DNA of 64,000 nucleotides, from assembly GCA_000754455.1 (NCBI GenBank), contig JNSE01000033.1:1-64000 (forward strand), written 5' to 3'. Source of the stretch: an actinobacterium acAMD-2. GTDB taxonomy: Bacteria; Actinomycetota; Actinomycetes; UBA12327. Positions 42,440-51,012 of the stretch are shown piece by piece. A program made the translations under genes and the position numbers. Numbering within the stretch: the first letter of the stretch is position 1; each line of letters opens with the position of its first letter. The notes beneath the pieces were generated by a model that had not been told where the DNA came from, made no database searches, and saw only the letters and a list, made by a program, of their open reading frames with translations.

Positions 42440-43761
42440 TAGACGACATCCGGTCCGGGAGTTGATCCCTGTGATGAAACTGATGGCCGAGCGGCACCGA
42501 GGGTGCCGAAGGTATGCATGAGCTTGAGTTCTTCATTGATCACACCACCGAGGCGACGCACTCCCTCACGGATGCGATCGGGCTCGGGGAAGCTGTAGGA
42601 CAGTCGAATCGATTGCCGGCCGTCCCCATTGATGTAAAAGGCGGTGCCAGGCACGTAGGCCACCCGGGCAGTCACGGCCCGAGGCAGCATCGCGGTGCCA
42701 TCCATCCCCTCTGGCAGGGTCACCCAGACGTAGAAACCGCCGGTGGGATGGGTCCAGGTGGTCCCTTCGGGCATGTGCTGGGTCAGGGCTTCGAGGGTGG
42801 CGTCGCGACGCTCGCGGTACACCTCGCGGAAGATCTTGATCTGGTCCATCCACGGTTGCGTGTCCAGGTAGGTCGAAATGGTGAGCTGTGAAAAGGCGGG
42901 AGGACATAAGACCGCGGACTCCGCAGCCAAGGTCAATTTCTCGCGAACACCGTGCGGGGCAACAGCCCATCCAACGCGAATGCCAGCCGCAAACGTCTTA
43001 CTGAATGAGCCGAGATAGATCACACCATCGGAGTCATGCGAGCGGATCGCTTGCGGAATGTGTCCGTCAAAGCCGAGCAAACCGTAGGGGTCATCTTCGA
43101 TGATGAGCACTCCCGCGCTTTGACAAATCTGCAGAATTTCCATGCGGCGATCTTGGGGTTGGGACAAGCCCGCGGGGTTGTGAAACGTCGGAATGGTGTA
43201 GACGAACTTCGGAGTTTTGCCTTGTGCTGCAAGGGTTTTGAGGGTTTCGCGTAGCGCTTCAGGATTGAGTCCGTGCTCGTCCATGGCGACGTGTTCGACA
43301 TCAACCTGGTAGGCCCTAAAAACACCTAGTGCTCCGACGTACGACGGAGCTTCAGCAATAATCACGTCACCGGGATCGCAGAAAATTCGCGTGATCAGGT
43401 CCAAGGCCATTTGTGATCCAACGGTCACAATGACGTCATCGGGGTGCGGGGCGATTCCTTGCAGCCCGACCATTTCGCAGATTTGTTCGCGCAGTCGTTG
43501 GTCACCGTTGCCGCTGCCGTACTGCAACGCGACCTGTCCTCGAGTGGCCAACATGTTGGCCACGGTGGAGGTGACCGTTTCCATGGAAAGCGCAGCAATA
43601 TTGGGCATTCCACCAGCCAGCGAGACCACTTCAGGGCGGGAGGCCACAGCAAAAAGGGACCGGATCTCACTGGCGGTCATGCCGTGGGTGCGCTTGGCAT
43701 ACCGGGCCAGGTGAGGGTCAAGCCGGTTTCCCAAAGGGGATTCGCCGGATTGGGGCGCCAT
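42439..43761 (-). CDS. PLP-dependent aminotransferase (class I/II, 2-aminoadipate/MocR-like core)
   Basis: A 440-residue fold-type I aminotransferase. The Schiff-base lysine is in SFSKTFAAGIRVGW, and substrate-side motifs are QYGSGNGDQRLREQI, EAPSYVGALGVF and IPTFHNPAGLSQP. It has no N-terminal helix-turn-helix, so it is an enzyme and not a MocR regulator. The start at 43761 has AGGTGAC directly upstream; a longer frame adds 24 poorly conserved residues. The same gene stands near parB/ddl or cwlM in other actinobacteria (cf. Rv3722-like enzymes). Its amino acid substrate is not known. Confidence 0.88.
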   Translation of the reverse strand: MAPQSGESPLGNRLDPHLARYAKRTHGMTASEIRSLFAVASRPEVVSLAGGMPNIAALSMETVTSTVANMLATRGQVALQYGSGNGDQRLREQICEMVGLQGIAPHPDDVIVTVGSQMALDLITRIFCDPGDVIIAEAPSYVGALGVFRAYQVDVEHVAMDEHGLNPEALRETLKTLAAQGKTPKFVYTIPTFHNPAGLSQPQDRRMEILQICQSAGVLIIEDDPYGLLGFDGHIPQAIRSHDSDGVIYLGSFSKTFAAGIRVGWAVAPHGVREKLTLAAESAVLCPPAFSQLTISTYLDTQPWMDQIKIFREVYRERRDATLEALTQHMPEGTTWTHPTGGFYVWVTLPEGMDGTAMLPRAVTARVAYVPGTAFYINGDGRQSIRLSYSFPEPDRIREGVRRLGGVINEELKLMHTFGTLGAARPSVSSQGSTPGPDVV

Positions 43762-43896
43762 GTCACCTGCCTTCAACGCAGGACGGGAGCCCAAAAACGG
43801 CCACCGCCAGGGGGAATGTCTAGGTCTAAGCATGAAGCATGGGGCCAGCGAACCCGCATTCGGTCCGGTGTGGCGTGTTCAGGCGTAGAACTGTCG

Positions 43897-44997
43897 TCAG
43901 TCCTGGGATTCAGGAGTGAACAGGTGCTGGACTCCAGAGGCGATGGCTTCGGCCACGACGTCGCGAAATCCCGGATCGCTTAACCGAGCCGCGTCGGTGG
44001 GGTTGCTCAGGTATCCAATTTCAACGCGGACCGCTGGCATCGTCGTCCAACGCAATAAGTCCCACGTTTTGCCATGGATGCGACCGTCGGGCAAATCGGT
44101 GCGCGCGACGATTTCGTCTTGAATCAATTGGGCTAGACGTTGGCCAACCGAAGAGTGCGTCGCCGCGTTGCCAAAAAAGTAGGTCGCTACTCCGCGAGCT
44201 GCATCATTTGCCAGCGCATCGGCATGGATAGAGATCACCAGATCGGCACCAGCGGTGTTACTAAATTCAGCGCGCGCCTGTTCGTCCAGGGCCGTGTCTA
44301 GGTCAACGGGTCGAGTCAGAAAGGCCGTTGCTCCCAGGGCCGTGAGGCGCCCTTCGACGCGAGTGGCGATGTCAAAGGCGATGTTGGCTTCGCTCCACTC
44401 CAGTAGATCGGAGGTGCAGCCGGCGTCGGGTCCGCCGTGACCGGCATCAACGACGATGATGCGCCCAGCCGGTGTTGATCCTTGGCGCAGCAGGGCTTCG
44501 TTCTCGCGAAGGGCTGCGGGTGCTCCCCCGGTGACTGACCTCGAGAGCCGATGCAAGGCCGCCAACGTGGCGGGTCCACACGTTCCATCAGGAGTCAGAC
44601 CGACGTTGCGTTGGAAATCGCACACGGCGTCAAACGTCTGATGCCCGAAGATGCCGTCAATGCGCCCCGGGTCAAAACCCATGCCCGTCAATCGCTGTTG
44701 CAATTGAGCGATGTCATCGCCGCGAAGCAGGTGGCTGACCTGATAGCTCAACAGGCGATCGCCCAAGGCCCAGTGGGCTTCATCGAGGGCTCGCACGGTG
44801 TGCGGCCCAACAATGCCGTCAACCAACAGCCCACGTTGTTGCTGAAAGTGACGAACCGCGAGGTCTAACCCCTCATCGAAGACGTCACCACCGGCGTCAT
44901 CGCTGAGGTGCCCTAAGCCGTTGAGCCGATCGCGAAATTCCAGGATGGCTGTGCCCGAGTCACCGCGACGATAGAGCGTCGGCACAGACGAGGGCAT
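43897..44997 (-). CDS. cwlM: CwlM-like N-acetylmuramoyl-L-alanine amidase homologue
   Basis: A 366-residue protein with two N-terminal peptidoglycan-binding type 1 domains (about 5-70 and 85-150) and an Amidase_3 domain (about 178-360). Zinc ligands appear intact in DAGHGG, SEANIAFD and SIHAD, and a catalytic Glu is in RVEIGYLSN. No signal peptide is present. In mycobacteria CwlM is cytoplasmic, phosphorylated by PknB, and activates MurA, with a membrane pool that binds MurJ. The gene order trxB-trxA-cwlM-parB matches Rv3913-Rv3917c, supporting the assignment. Enzymatic activity is possible but not assumed. Confidence 0.9.
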   Translation of the reverse strand: MPSSVPTLYRRGDSGTAILEFRDRLNGLGHLSDDAGGDVFDEGLDLAVRHFQQQRGLLVDGIVGPHTVRALDEAHWALGDRLLSYQVSHLLRGDDIAQLQQRLTGMGFDPGRIDGIFGHQTFDAVCDFQRNVGLTPDGTCGPATLAALHRLSRSVTGGAPAALRENEALLRQGSTPAGRIIVVDAGHGGPDAGCTSDLLEWSEANIAFDIATRVEGRLTALGATAFLTRPVDLDTALDEQARAEFSNTAGADLVISIHADALANDAARGVATYFFGNAATHSSVGQRLAQLIQDEIVARTDLPDGRIHGKTWDLLRWTTMPAVRVEIGYLSNPTDAARLSDPGFRDVVAEAIASGVQHLFTPESQD

Positions 44998-45017
44998 GGG
45001 AAGAGTGTGACGAAGGC

Positions 45018-45341
45018 TTAGGCGATGTAGTCAGCGAGGTCTTCGAGCAACTTAGCCTTGGGCTTCGCGCCGACGATTTGCTTGACGACTTCGCCGCCCT
45101 GGAAGACGTTCATGGTGGGAATTGAGCTCACGCCGTAGTTGGCCGCAATGCTGGGGTTTTCATCCACATTGAGTTTCACGATGGTGAGCTTGTCGCCGTG
45201 CTCGTTGGAGATTTCTTCCAAGATCGGACCCACCATGCGGCAGGGACCACACCACTCAGCCCAAAAGTCCACGAGCACGGGCTTATCGCTCTGCAAGACA
45301 TCGGCGGCGAAACTGGCGTCGGTCACGTTTTTGGTGGCCAT
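45018..45341 (-). CDS. trxA: Thioredoxin
   Basis: A 107-residue cytoplasmic thioredoxin with active site WCGPC, cis-Pro in SIPTMNVF and the usual length. ATG at 45341 is chosen because AAGGAG lies eight bases upstream. It is reduced by the product of the adjacent trxB, 22 bp upstream. Confidence 0.97.
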   Translation of the reverse strand: MATKNVTDASFAADVLQSDKPVLVDFWAEWCGPCRMVGPILEEISNEHGDKLTIVKLNVDENPSIAANYGVSSIPTMNVFQGGEVVKQIVGAKPKAKLLEDLADYIA

Positions 45342-45363
45342 AGGGGTGCTCCTTAGGTGGGGG

Positions 45364-46320
45364 TCAGTGGTCTGAGAGGGCTTGGTGGTCACGGTCGGCA
45401 AGAAAGCGTTCTGCATCCAAGGCTGCGGCACAGCCGGTTCCTGCTGCAGTGATGGCTTGACGATAGCGGTGATCAACGACATCACCGGCAGCGAAAACGC
45501 CGATTTGGTTGGTAGCGGTGGTGGGGTGCTGGACGTGGACGTAGCCTTCGTCGTCGAGATCAATTTGTCCCGCGAGCAGTTCCGAGCGGGGATCATGCCC
45601 AATGGCGACGAACAAGCCCGTGGCATCCAGGTCTGATTCCACCCCAGTCTTCACGTTACGCACCCGCAACCCGGTGACTTTGTCCTCGCCCAAGACGTCA
45701 ATGACTTCGGTGTCCCAGAGGAAGGAAATCTTCTGGTTGGCGATGGCTCGGTCTTGCATGATTTTGGAGGCGCGCAATTCATCGCGGCGATGAACGATGG
45801 TGACGGTCTTGGCAAAGCGGGTCAAGAATGTGGCTTCTTCCATGGCCGTATCTCCACCACCGACAACGACGATGTTTTGTTCCTTAAAGAAGAATCCATC
45901 GCAGGTAGCGCACCAAGAAACCCCGCGTCCGGACAGGCGCTTTTCGTTCGGAAGCCCAATTTCTCGGTAGCCAGAGCCTGTCGCGATGATCACGCTGTGG
46001 GCCTGGTGAGTCACGCCGTCGCCGTCCACCACGGTCTTAATAGCGCCGGTCAAATCAACGCTTGTGACGTCATCGGTAATGAATTCAGCACCAAATTTTT
46101 CGGCTTGCGCGCGCAAGTCGTTCATCAAGGCCGGGCCCTGAATCCCCTCGGGAAAGCCAGGAAAGTTTTCGACTTCGGTGGTGTTCATCAAGGCTCCACC
46201 GGCGGTGACGGCACCTTCAAAAATCAAAGGAGCCAAATTGGCGCGTGCTGCGTAAATGGCTGCGGTGTAGCCCGATGGCCCGGAGCCAATGATGATGACG
46301 TTGCGAACGACCTCGCTCAC
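45364..46320 (-). CDS. trxB: Thioredoxin reductase (NADPH)
   Basis: A 318-residue flavoprotein with an N-terminal FAD motif IIGSGPSGYTAA, the redox pair CATC, an NADPH-binding GGGDTAMEEA and C-terminal GVFAAGDVVD. GTG at 46320 has AAAGGA upstream; a longer frame from 46353 adds eleven residues. It passes electrons from NADPH to TrxA. Confidence 0.97.
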   Translation of the reverse strand: MSEVVRNVIIIGSGPSGYTAAIYAARANLAPLIFEGAVTAGGALMNTTEVENFPGFPEGIQGPALMNDLRAQAEKFGAEFITDDVTSVDLTGAIKTVVDGDGVTHQAHSVIIATGSGYREIGLPNEKRLSGRGVSWCATCDGFFFKEQNIVVVGGGDTAMEEATFLTRFAKTVTIVHRRDELRASKIMQDRAIANQKISFLWDTEVIDVLGEDKVTGLRVRNVKTGVESDLDATGLFVAIGHDPRSELLAGQIDLDDEGYVHVQHPTTATNQIGVFAAGDVVDHRYRQAITAAGTGCAAALDAERFLADRDHQALSDH

Positions 46321-46451
46321 GGTGATTTTCCTTTGACTCAATGCGGCGTGCACAAGTGGTTGTGCCTGTAAGAACCGATCCTACGGGCGATTTGTTCCCG
46401 CGGATCCAGCGCCCGTTGGCCTAGGGCTGACGGGGGATAAACCGCACCTGT

Positions 46452-47219
46452 TCAGGGACGCTGGATGCGTCCAAACCACAAGATCTCAGGTTCACCGGTC
46501 GTGCACGAGGGGCGAACGACCCAGATGTCGAGCTGCTGGCCGTTGGCTTGGGTGGCAAAGGCGATCAGGGCTGCTGGCTCACTGGAGAACTGCCCGATAT
46601 CGAGCAGAACTGGCGAGCGAGAGTCACTGCCCGTGATCTCAACAAAGCACTTGGCACGAGCGATTTCGTCGGCAATGAACAGTTGACTGGCTGGATCCAA
46701 CACCGATGCTGACGTGCCCACTGATGTTTCAGGAGTGGGTTGCACCAGTGAGGTGACCATCGGATCACTGCCGGCAACGGCACCCTTGTCTTGACGTTGA
46801 GTAATTAAGGTTTGCAGTTGTTTGCGAATCGCACCTGGTGTGTATTGCAACCCTGAGGTCGTCACTGTTCGCGCGATGGGCAACGGAGCTGCAACGGATT
46901 TTTGGTTCGATGGCGTAGCTGCATCACCACTAGCGACGGTAGGTGAGGTAGTCGTTGACGAAACGCTATTAAGAACCACACCGGCAAGAAGTGCCAACGC
47001 GGCAATGCTGGCGACAGCGCCGGCAAGCCGTAGTTGTGGACGTGACCTGCGTTCGGGCGGGCGGGCTGCCTCGTCGTGGAGTTGGGCTATCTGGTCCTGC
47101 CAACGAGCCGCCACAGCCGGCGGAACAGGCCCATCGGACTGCCGGGGCTGCAAGGTTTCACGCACGAATTGCTCGTCATCAGGCCCTAAATCAGGGAAAA
47201 GCTCAGGGACATCGGCCAT
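46452..47219 (-). CDS. Probable membrane anti-sigma factor of SigM
   Basis: A 255-residue protein with a charged cytoplasmic N-terminus (about 1-62, PEP/Asp-rich), one membrane helix (about 64-86) and an extracytoplasmic domain holding a KCFVEITG...PSCTTG segment. It lies 5 bp after the ECF sigma gene in the place of M. tuberculosis rsmA (Rv3912), so an anti-sigma role is likely. No HxxxCxxC zinc motif is present in the N-terminal part. Confidence 0.7.
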   Translation of the reverse strand: MADVPELFPDLGPDDEQFVRETLQPRQSDGPVPPAVAARWQDQIAQLHDEAARPPERRSRPQLRLAGAVASIAALALLAGVVLNSVSSTTTSPTVASGDAATPSNQKSVAAPLPIARTVTTSGLQYTPGAIRKQLQTLITQRQDKGAVAGSDPMVTSLVQPTPETSVGTSASVLDPASQLFIADEIARAKCFVEITGSDSRSPVLLDIGQFSSEPAALIAFATQANGQQLDIWVVRPSCTTGEPEILWFGRIQRP

Positions 47220-47224
47220 GCGGA

Positions 47225-47857
47225 TTACTCACCTCCCGAGGCAGTTGGCTGTGGCGGTTCAGGCACTGGTGTGACGCTTTCGGTGCCGTCTCGGTTCCGA
47301 AGATGCTCAAGGAGGGGTAATAGGCGGGCCCGCCCTCGAAAGCAGCGACTCTTGACCGTTCCTGCTGGAATGCCCAATAGCTCAGCGGCATCTTCAATGC
47401 TGTATCCCAAGACATCGACTGCGACGACAGCCGCGCGCTGTTCGGGTGGAAGTTTCTCAAGTGCGGCACGCACATCCAAGGAGATCAACTGATCATCAAT
47501 GCGGTCGTGCTGATCGGTAAAGGCTGGGTGATCAGTGAGATCAAGTGCATTGCTGCGCGTCGGGCGCGATTTGTTGCGGCGCATGCGATCGATGCATGCA
47601 TTCACGACGATGCGGTGGAGCCAGGTCGTCACTGCCGCATCACCGCGATAGTTGCTCGCTGAACGAAAAGCAGAGATCAATGCTTCTTGAACCGCATCTG
47701 ATGCTTCCTGCGGATCACCCAAGGTGCGCATGGCGATAGCCCATAACCGGTCCTGGTGGCGACGGACAAGTTCACCAAAGGCGTCGGGATTGCCGTTGGT
47801 GTGGGCCGCCATGAGGGCCCGGTCATCAAGGTCGGAGAAGGCGGTGATGGGATCCAC
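47225..47857 (-). CDS. sigM: ECF sigma factor SigM
   Basis: A 210-residue sigma-70 family protein with region 2 (about 24-95, DRLWAIAMRTLGDPQEASDAVQEALI) and region 4 (about 130-185, LPPEQRAAVVAVDVLGYSIEDAAELLGIPAGTVKSR). The C-terminus is Pro-rich. GGAGGAATCG precedes the GTG start. Position between murJ and trxB matches mycobacterial sigM, which responds to envelope/oxidative stress. Confidence 0.92.
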   Translation of the reverse strand: MDPITAFSDLDDRALMAAHTNGNPDAFGELVRRHQDRLWAIAMRTLGDPQEASDAVQEALISAFRSASNYRGDAAVTTWLHRIVVNACIDRMRRNKSRPTRSNALDLTDHPAFTDQHDRIDDQLISLDVRAALEKLPPEQRAAVVAVDVLGYSIEDAAELLGIPAGTVKSRCFRGRARLLPLLEHLRNRDGTESVTPVPEPPQPTASGGE

Positions 47858-47962
47858 CGATTCCTCCGATCTAGGCGTAATACGAGTTCCTAGCCTAACG
47901 ATTTTTGGCGGTGTGTCGGAACAGCCACAAGGGGGTTGCTGGCGTACCGTTTTTTCACAGGT

Positions 47963-48006
47963 CCCCCGTCGGGGAGTGGGAGGGGAAGCCCGCTGCCCGA
48001 CGGGGG
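47963..48006. terminator. Large GC hairpin with T-run on the plus side
   Basis: CCCCCGTCGGG (47963-47973) pairs perfectly with CCCGACGGGGG (47996-48006), with a 22-base loop. On the plus strand TTTTATGTTCTT follows, as in an intrinsic terminator, but both flanking genes are on the minus strand. It may end the murJ-pseudokinase transcript without a U-tail, or end an unannotated plus-strand RNA. Confidence 0.55.
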
Positions 48007-48043
48007 CCTTTTATGTTCTTCATCTTTTGCACGCATGCACGCG

Positions 48044-49048
48044 CTACGGCGACGGCGACGGCGAGCTTTCCGCGGACGCAGGCGGACCAGGTGGCGGTGA
48101 TCCATCGGGCTCACTAAATGTTGCATTGAGAACTTGGAACCCAAGAAAAACCAATCCCGCAACAAATACCAAGATCACCGCGACGATGAGTGCGCGAACA
48201 CCGCGTCGTCGAAGTTGTTGTGAATTGATGGTTTGAATAGGGCCGGTCGATCGACGACGTTCCAGTCGCTGGGATGCAGTCGTGCCGGAATTGCCAAGAA
48301 AGTTGCGCAACGCTGCGCTGAGTTCGCGCGCAGTATCAATGGGACCTTCACTGCCAAACGTCTCGCCTAACGCGCGACGGCAAATGCGATCAAGGTTCGC
48401 CGAAACGTTGGCGCGGGCTCGTCGAGGTGGCAAGACACGACCTTTGTCGCGCTGAGCTGGGGGTAAACCAGATGCGCTGTCTAGTGGCCAGCGACTGGTC
48501 AAACAGGCATACAAAAGGGCCCCCAATTGGCGCACATCCACGAGGGCATCCGCTTGGCTGGCATGCCCCAGAACCCTTGCTACGCCTAGGTCCAGGACCG
48601 AAATTTCCCCTCCGGGAGCAATCAGAATATGGACGGGATCCAGGCAGGTGTGGAACAAGTTTTTGTCGTGGGCCGCCGCCACCGATTCAGCCAGATCGGC
48701 GATCAAGTCCGCTGACTCGATGGCATCTAAGGAACCTTCAACCAAGACATCTGCCAGGAGCTCAGCATCAACGTAGGAACTGACAATGTGTGCAACCGGT
48801 GCGTTGTCCCCGATATCAAGAATGCGAATAAAACCTGCATCGTCGACACCAACAGCTTCGCGCGCAGCATCGAGCACATCAACTGTTAATGGATGCGAGT
48901 GATCGAAAGTGCGCACCGTCACGGGTCGCAATAAAAGTGTGTCTTCGCCAAACCACACGACACACCAATCGCGAGTGTTATCGAGAACTGCTTCGAGTCG
49001 ATAGCGATCAGCGATGAGGTCACCAGGACTGACAAGGTGCTCACTCAT
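48044..49048 (-). CDS. Free-standing membrane pseudokinase coupled to MurJ
   Basis: A 334-residue protein with a kinase-like fold (about 12-255), one membrane helix (about 285-308) and a short Pro/Ser tail. Catalytic residues are missing: Arg46 replaces the ATP lysine, HTCLDP replaces HRDxKP, DLG replaces DFG and the Gly-rich loop has no glycines. In M. tuberculosis the equivalent pseudokinase is the C-terminal part of MviN (Rv3910) and is phosphorylated by PknB to recruit FhaA. Here it is a separate gene whose ATG overlaps the murJ stop by 4 bp. It probably scaffolds MurJ regulation. Confidence 0.85.
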   Translation of the reverse strand: MSEHLVSPGDLIADRYRLEAVLDNTRDWCVVWFGEDTLLLRPVTVRTFDHSHPLTVDVLDAAREAVGVDDAGFIRILDIGDNAPVAHIVSSYVDAELLADVLVEGSLDAIESADLIADLAESVAAAHDKNLFHTCLDPVHILIAPGGEISVLDLGVARVLGHASQADALVDVRQLGALLYACLTSRWPLDSASGLPPAQRDKGRVLPPRRARANVSANLDRICRRALGETFGSEGPIDTARELSAALRNFLGNSGTTASQRLERRRSTGPIQTINSQQLRRRGVRALIVAVILVFVAGLVFLGFQVLNATFSEPDGSPPPGPPASAESSPSPSP

Positions 49049-50889
49049 TTTTTGACACGTAACGTTGATAAGCGATCGCGAACAACGTTGGTGACGTCAT
49101 TGATTTGTTCAATGTGCATGATGCGTGCGGCAGCGATGTAGGCACCAGCGCCGATGGCGTAAGCGAACAGCAGCGCCAGTAGCAGGTCGATGCGACTTGA
49201 TCCCAGACCCTGAGTGACGAGCGAGAGGACAGCCCAGATAGCGATCCCGGCCAGTACGGCAGCAATGAGCATCCGAACCAGGCCGCGGATGACACCAAAG
49301 GTAGGCAAGGGGCCAGTGGTGCGACTGAGGATTCGCCACGTGATGGGAACGGTAATTAAGTAGCTCAGTGAATACCCCAGCGCCAGTGCCGGAACCTTCC
49401 AGCGCACGTCAACCACCGAATACAGCGTGACTCCTGCGAGGACGTTGATGCTGTTCATCCCGATATTGATCAGTGCTGGAGTTTTGGTGTCCTCGAAGGA
49501 ATAGAAACCGCGAAGCAAAACGTAGAACACAGTAAAGGGAATCAGACCCAGCATGAAGGCTTGCAAGATCACACCGACGAAACGCGCTTCGTCGGCAGAT
49601 GCTGCACCAAAACTAAACAGCACTTGTGCCAAGTACGGGCCACCAAGAAAGAGCGCGACAGCAGCCGGAACGATGACAGCACTGGCCATCAAGGTCCCGT
49701 CACCGATATCGCGGGCCACATCAGATTTACGACCAGCGGCAACCGCTCGACTCATCTGCGGAAGCAAGAAGGTCACGATGGAAACAGTGATGATTGAGTG
49801 CGGCAACATGAAGAGTAAATAAGCGCGCGAGTACGACGTAAATCCAGCAGAAGAAATTGCAGGATCTGCAGAAGCTAAGACGTTTGCTTTTGAGGCAAGT
49901 CGCGTGATGACCACGTAGGAAATCTGGTTGGTGAGAACGAACAGAAAGGTCCAACCGGCGAGGTAGCGGACCTTTCCTAGGCCAGCCCCAGCAAAATCAA
50001 ATCGAGGGCTCCAGCGGTACCCCGCCCGCCTCATAACCGGAATCAGGACCCCAGCCTGGGCGGCAATTCCCAGCGTTGTCCCCAGTCCCAGCAGGGCAAT
50101 CTGGCCACTGGTGATGCTTGCCGTGGTGGGGTTGGACGACTGAACCACGCCCAGGAATAGCAAGGCGGTGATGATGACTACGACGTTGTTAACGATGGGT
50201 GCGTACATCGGTGCAGTGAACTGCTTTCGCGCATTGAGCACCTGAGAAAACATCGCGAAGAGTCCATAAAAAATGATTTGCGGAAGACAAAAACGGGCAA
50301 ACAAGACCGCAGTATTGACATCATCGCTAGACCACGCAGAGGGACCGTAAATGCCAATGATGAGTGGTGCAAAGGCGACAACAAGAACAGTGACGCCGAG
50401 CAGGATGACGGCGACTAACGTCAGTAGCCGATCGGCATAAATCTTGCCGCCGTCACTGTCGTCGCTCATGTGGCGCACCAGTTGTGGAATGAAAATTGCG
50501 TTGAGTGCGCCACCAGCAATCAGGATGTAAATGATGTTGGGCACGGTGTTAGCCACTGAGTACGTGTCACCAAATACGCCAAAGCCAATCGCCGCGACGA
50601 TCGCGATATCGCGCACCATTCCGGTCAGCCGCGACGAGATGGTTCCGACGGCCATCGCGGCCGAGGATTGCGCCAGGTTGGGTTCGTCGGTGGCGGGAAC
50701 GGGGAGGTCTGACTCGGGGAGGTCCGGGGCCGGCTGCTCCTGCGGTTCTGGTTCTGGTTCCGGTTCGGGTCCAGGTTCGAGATTCTGAGCCGACACCACA
50801 GACTCAGTCAGATCCGTCGTGCTTTCGTTGTCCTGAGGCTTCGGCTCAAGCGGGATGGGAACCGTGGTGTCGAGGGAATCGTCGCTCAT
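49045..50889 (-). CDS. murJ: Lipid II flippase MurJ (MviN)
   Basis: A 614-residue MOP-family transporter with fourteen predicted membrane helices that moves lipid II across the membrane. About 75 N-terminal residues form an acidic, Pro-rich extension containing a Glu-Pro repeat (GPEPEPEPEPQ). The core then begins with AMAVGTISSRLTGMVRDIA, and VANTVPNIIYILIAGGALNAIFIP is diagnostic. The pseudokinase found fused in mycobacteria is encoded by the next gene. It is divergent from cca. Confidence 0.95.
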   Translation of the reverse strand: MSDDSLDTTVPIPLEPKPQDNESTTDLTESVVSAQNLEPGPEPEPEPEPQEQPAPDLPESDLPVPATDEPNLAQSSAAMAVGTISSRLTGMVRDIAIVAAIGFGVFGDTYSVANTVPNIIYILIAGGALNAIFIPQLVRHMSDDSDGGKIYADRLLTLVAVILLGVTVLVVAFAPLIIGIYGPSAWSSDDVNTAVLFARFCLPQIIFYGLFAMFSQVLNARKQFTAPMYAPIVNNVVVIITALLFLGVVQSSNPTTASITSGQIALLGLGTTLGIAAQAGVLIPVMRRAGYRWSPRFDFAGAGLGKVRYLAGWTFLFVLTNQISYVVITRLASKANVLASADPAISSAGFTSYSRAYLLFMLPHSIITVSIVTFLLPQMSRAVAAGRKSDVARDIGDGTLMASAVIVPAAVALFLGGPYLAQVLFSFGAASADEARFVGVILQAFMLGLIPFTVFYVLLRGFYSFEDTKTPALINIGMNSINVLAGVTLYSVVDVRWKVPALALGYSLSYLITVPITWRILSRTTGPLPTFGVIRGLVRMLIAAVLAGIAIWAVLSLVTQGLGSSRIDLLLALLFAYAIGAGAYIAAARIMHIEQINDVTNVVRDRLSTLRVKK

Positions 50890-51012
50890 GCCAGCTCATC
50901 ACCGATGGGGCTATTTGCGGACATGACTTAGACCCTACGGTCCCGCATCCCTCCTTGGGCGTCAGACCTGCCTAGGGTTGGGGTGCTGAGTTCGTGAATT
51001 GATGGAGGTCTG

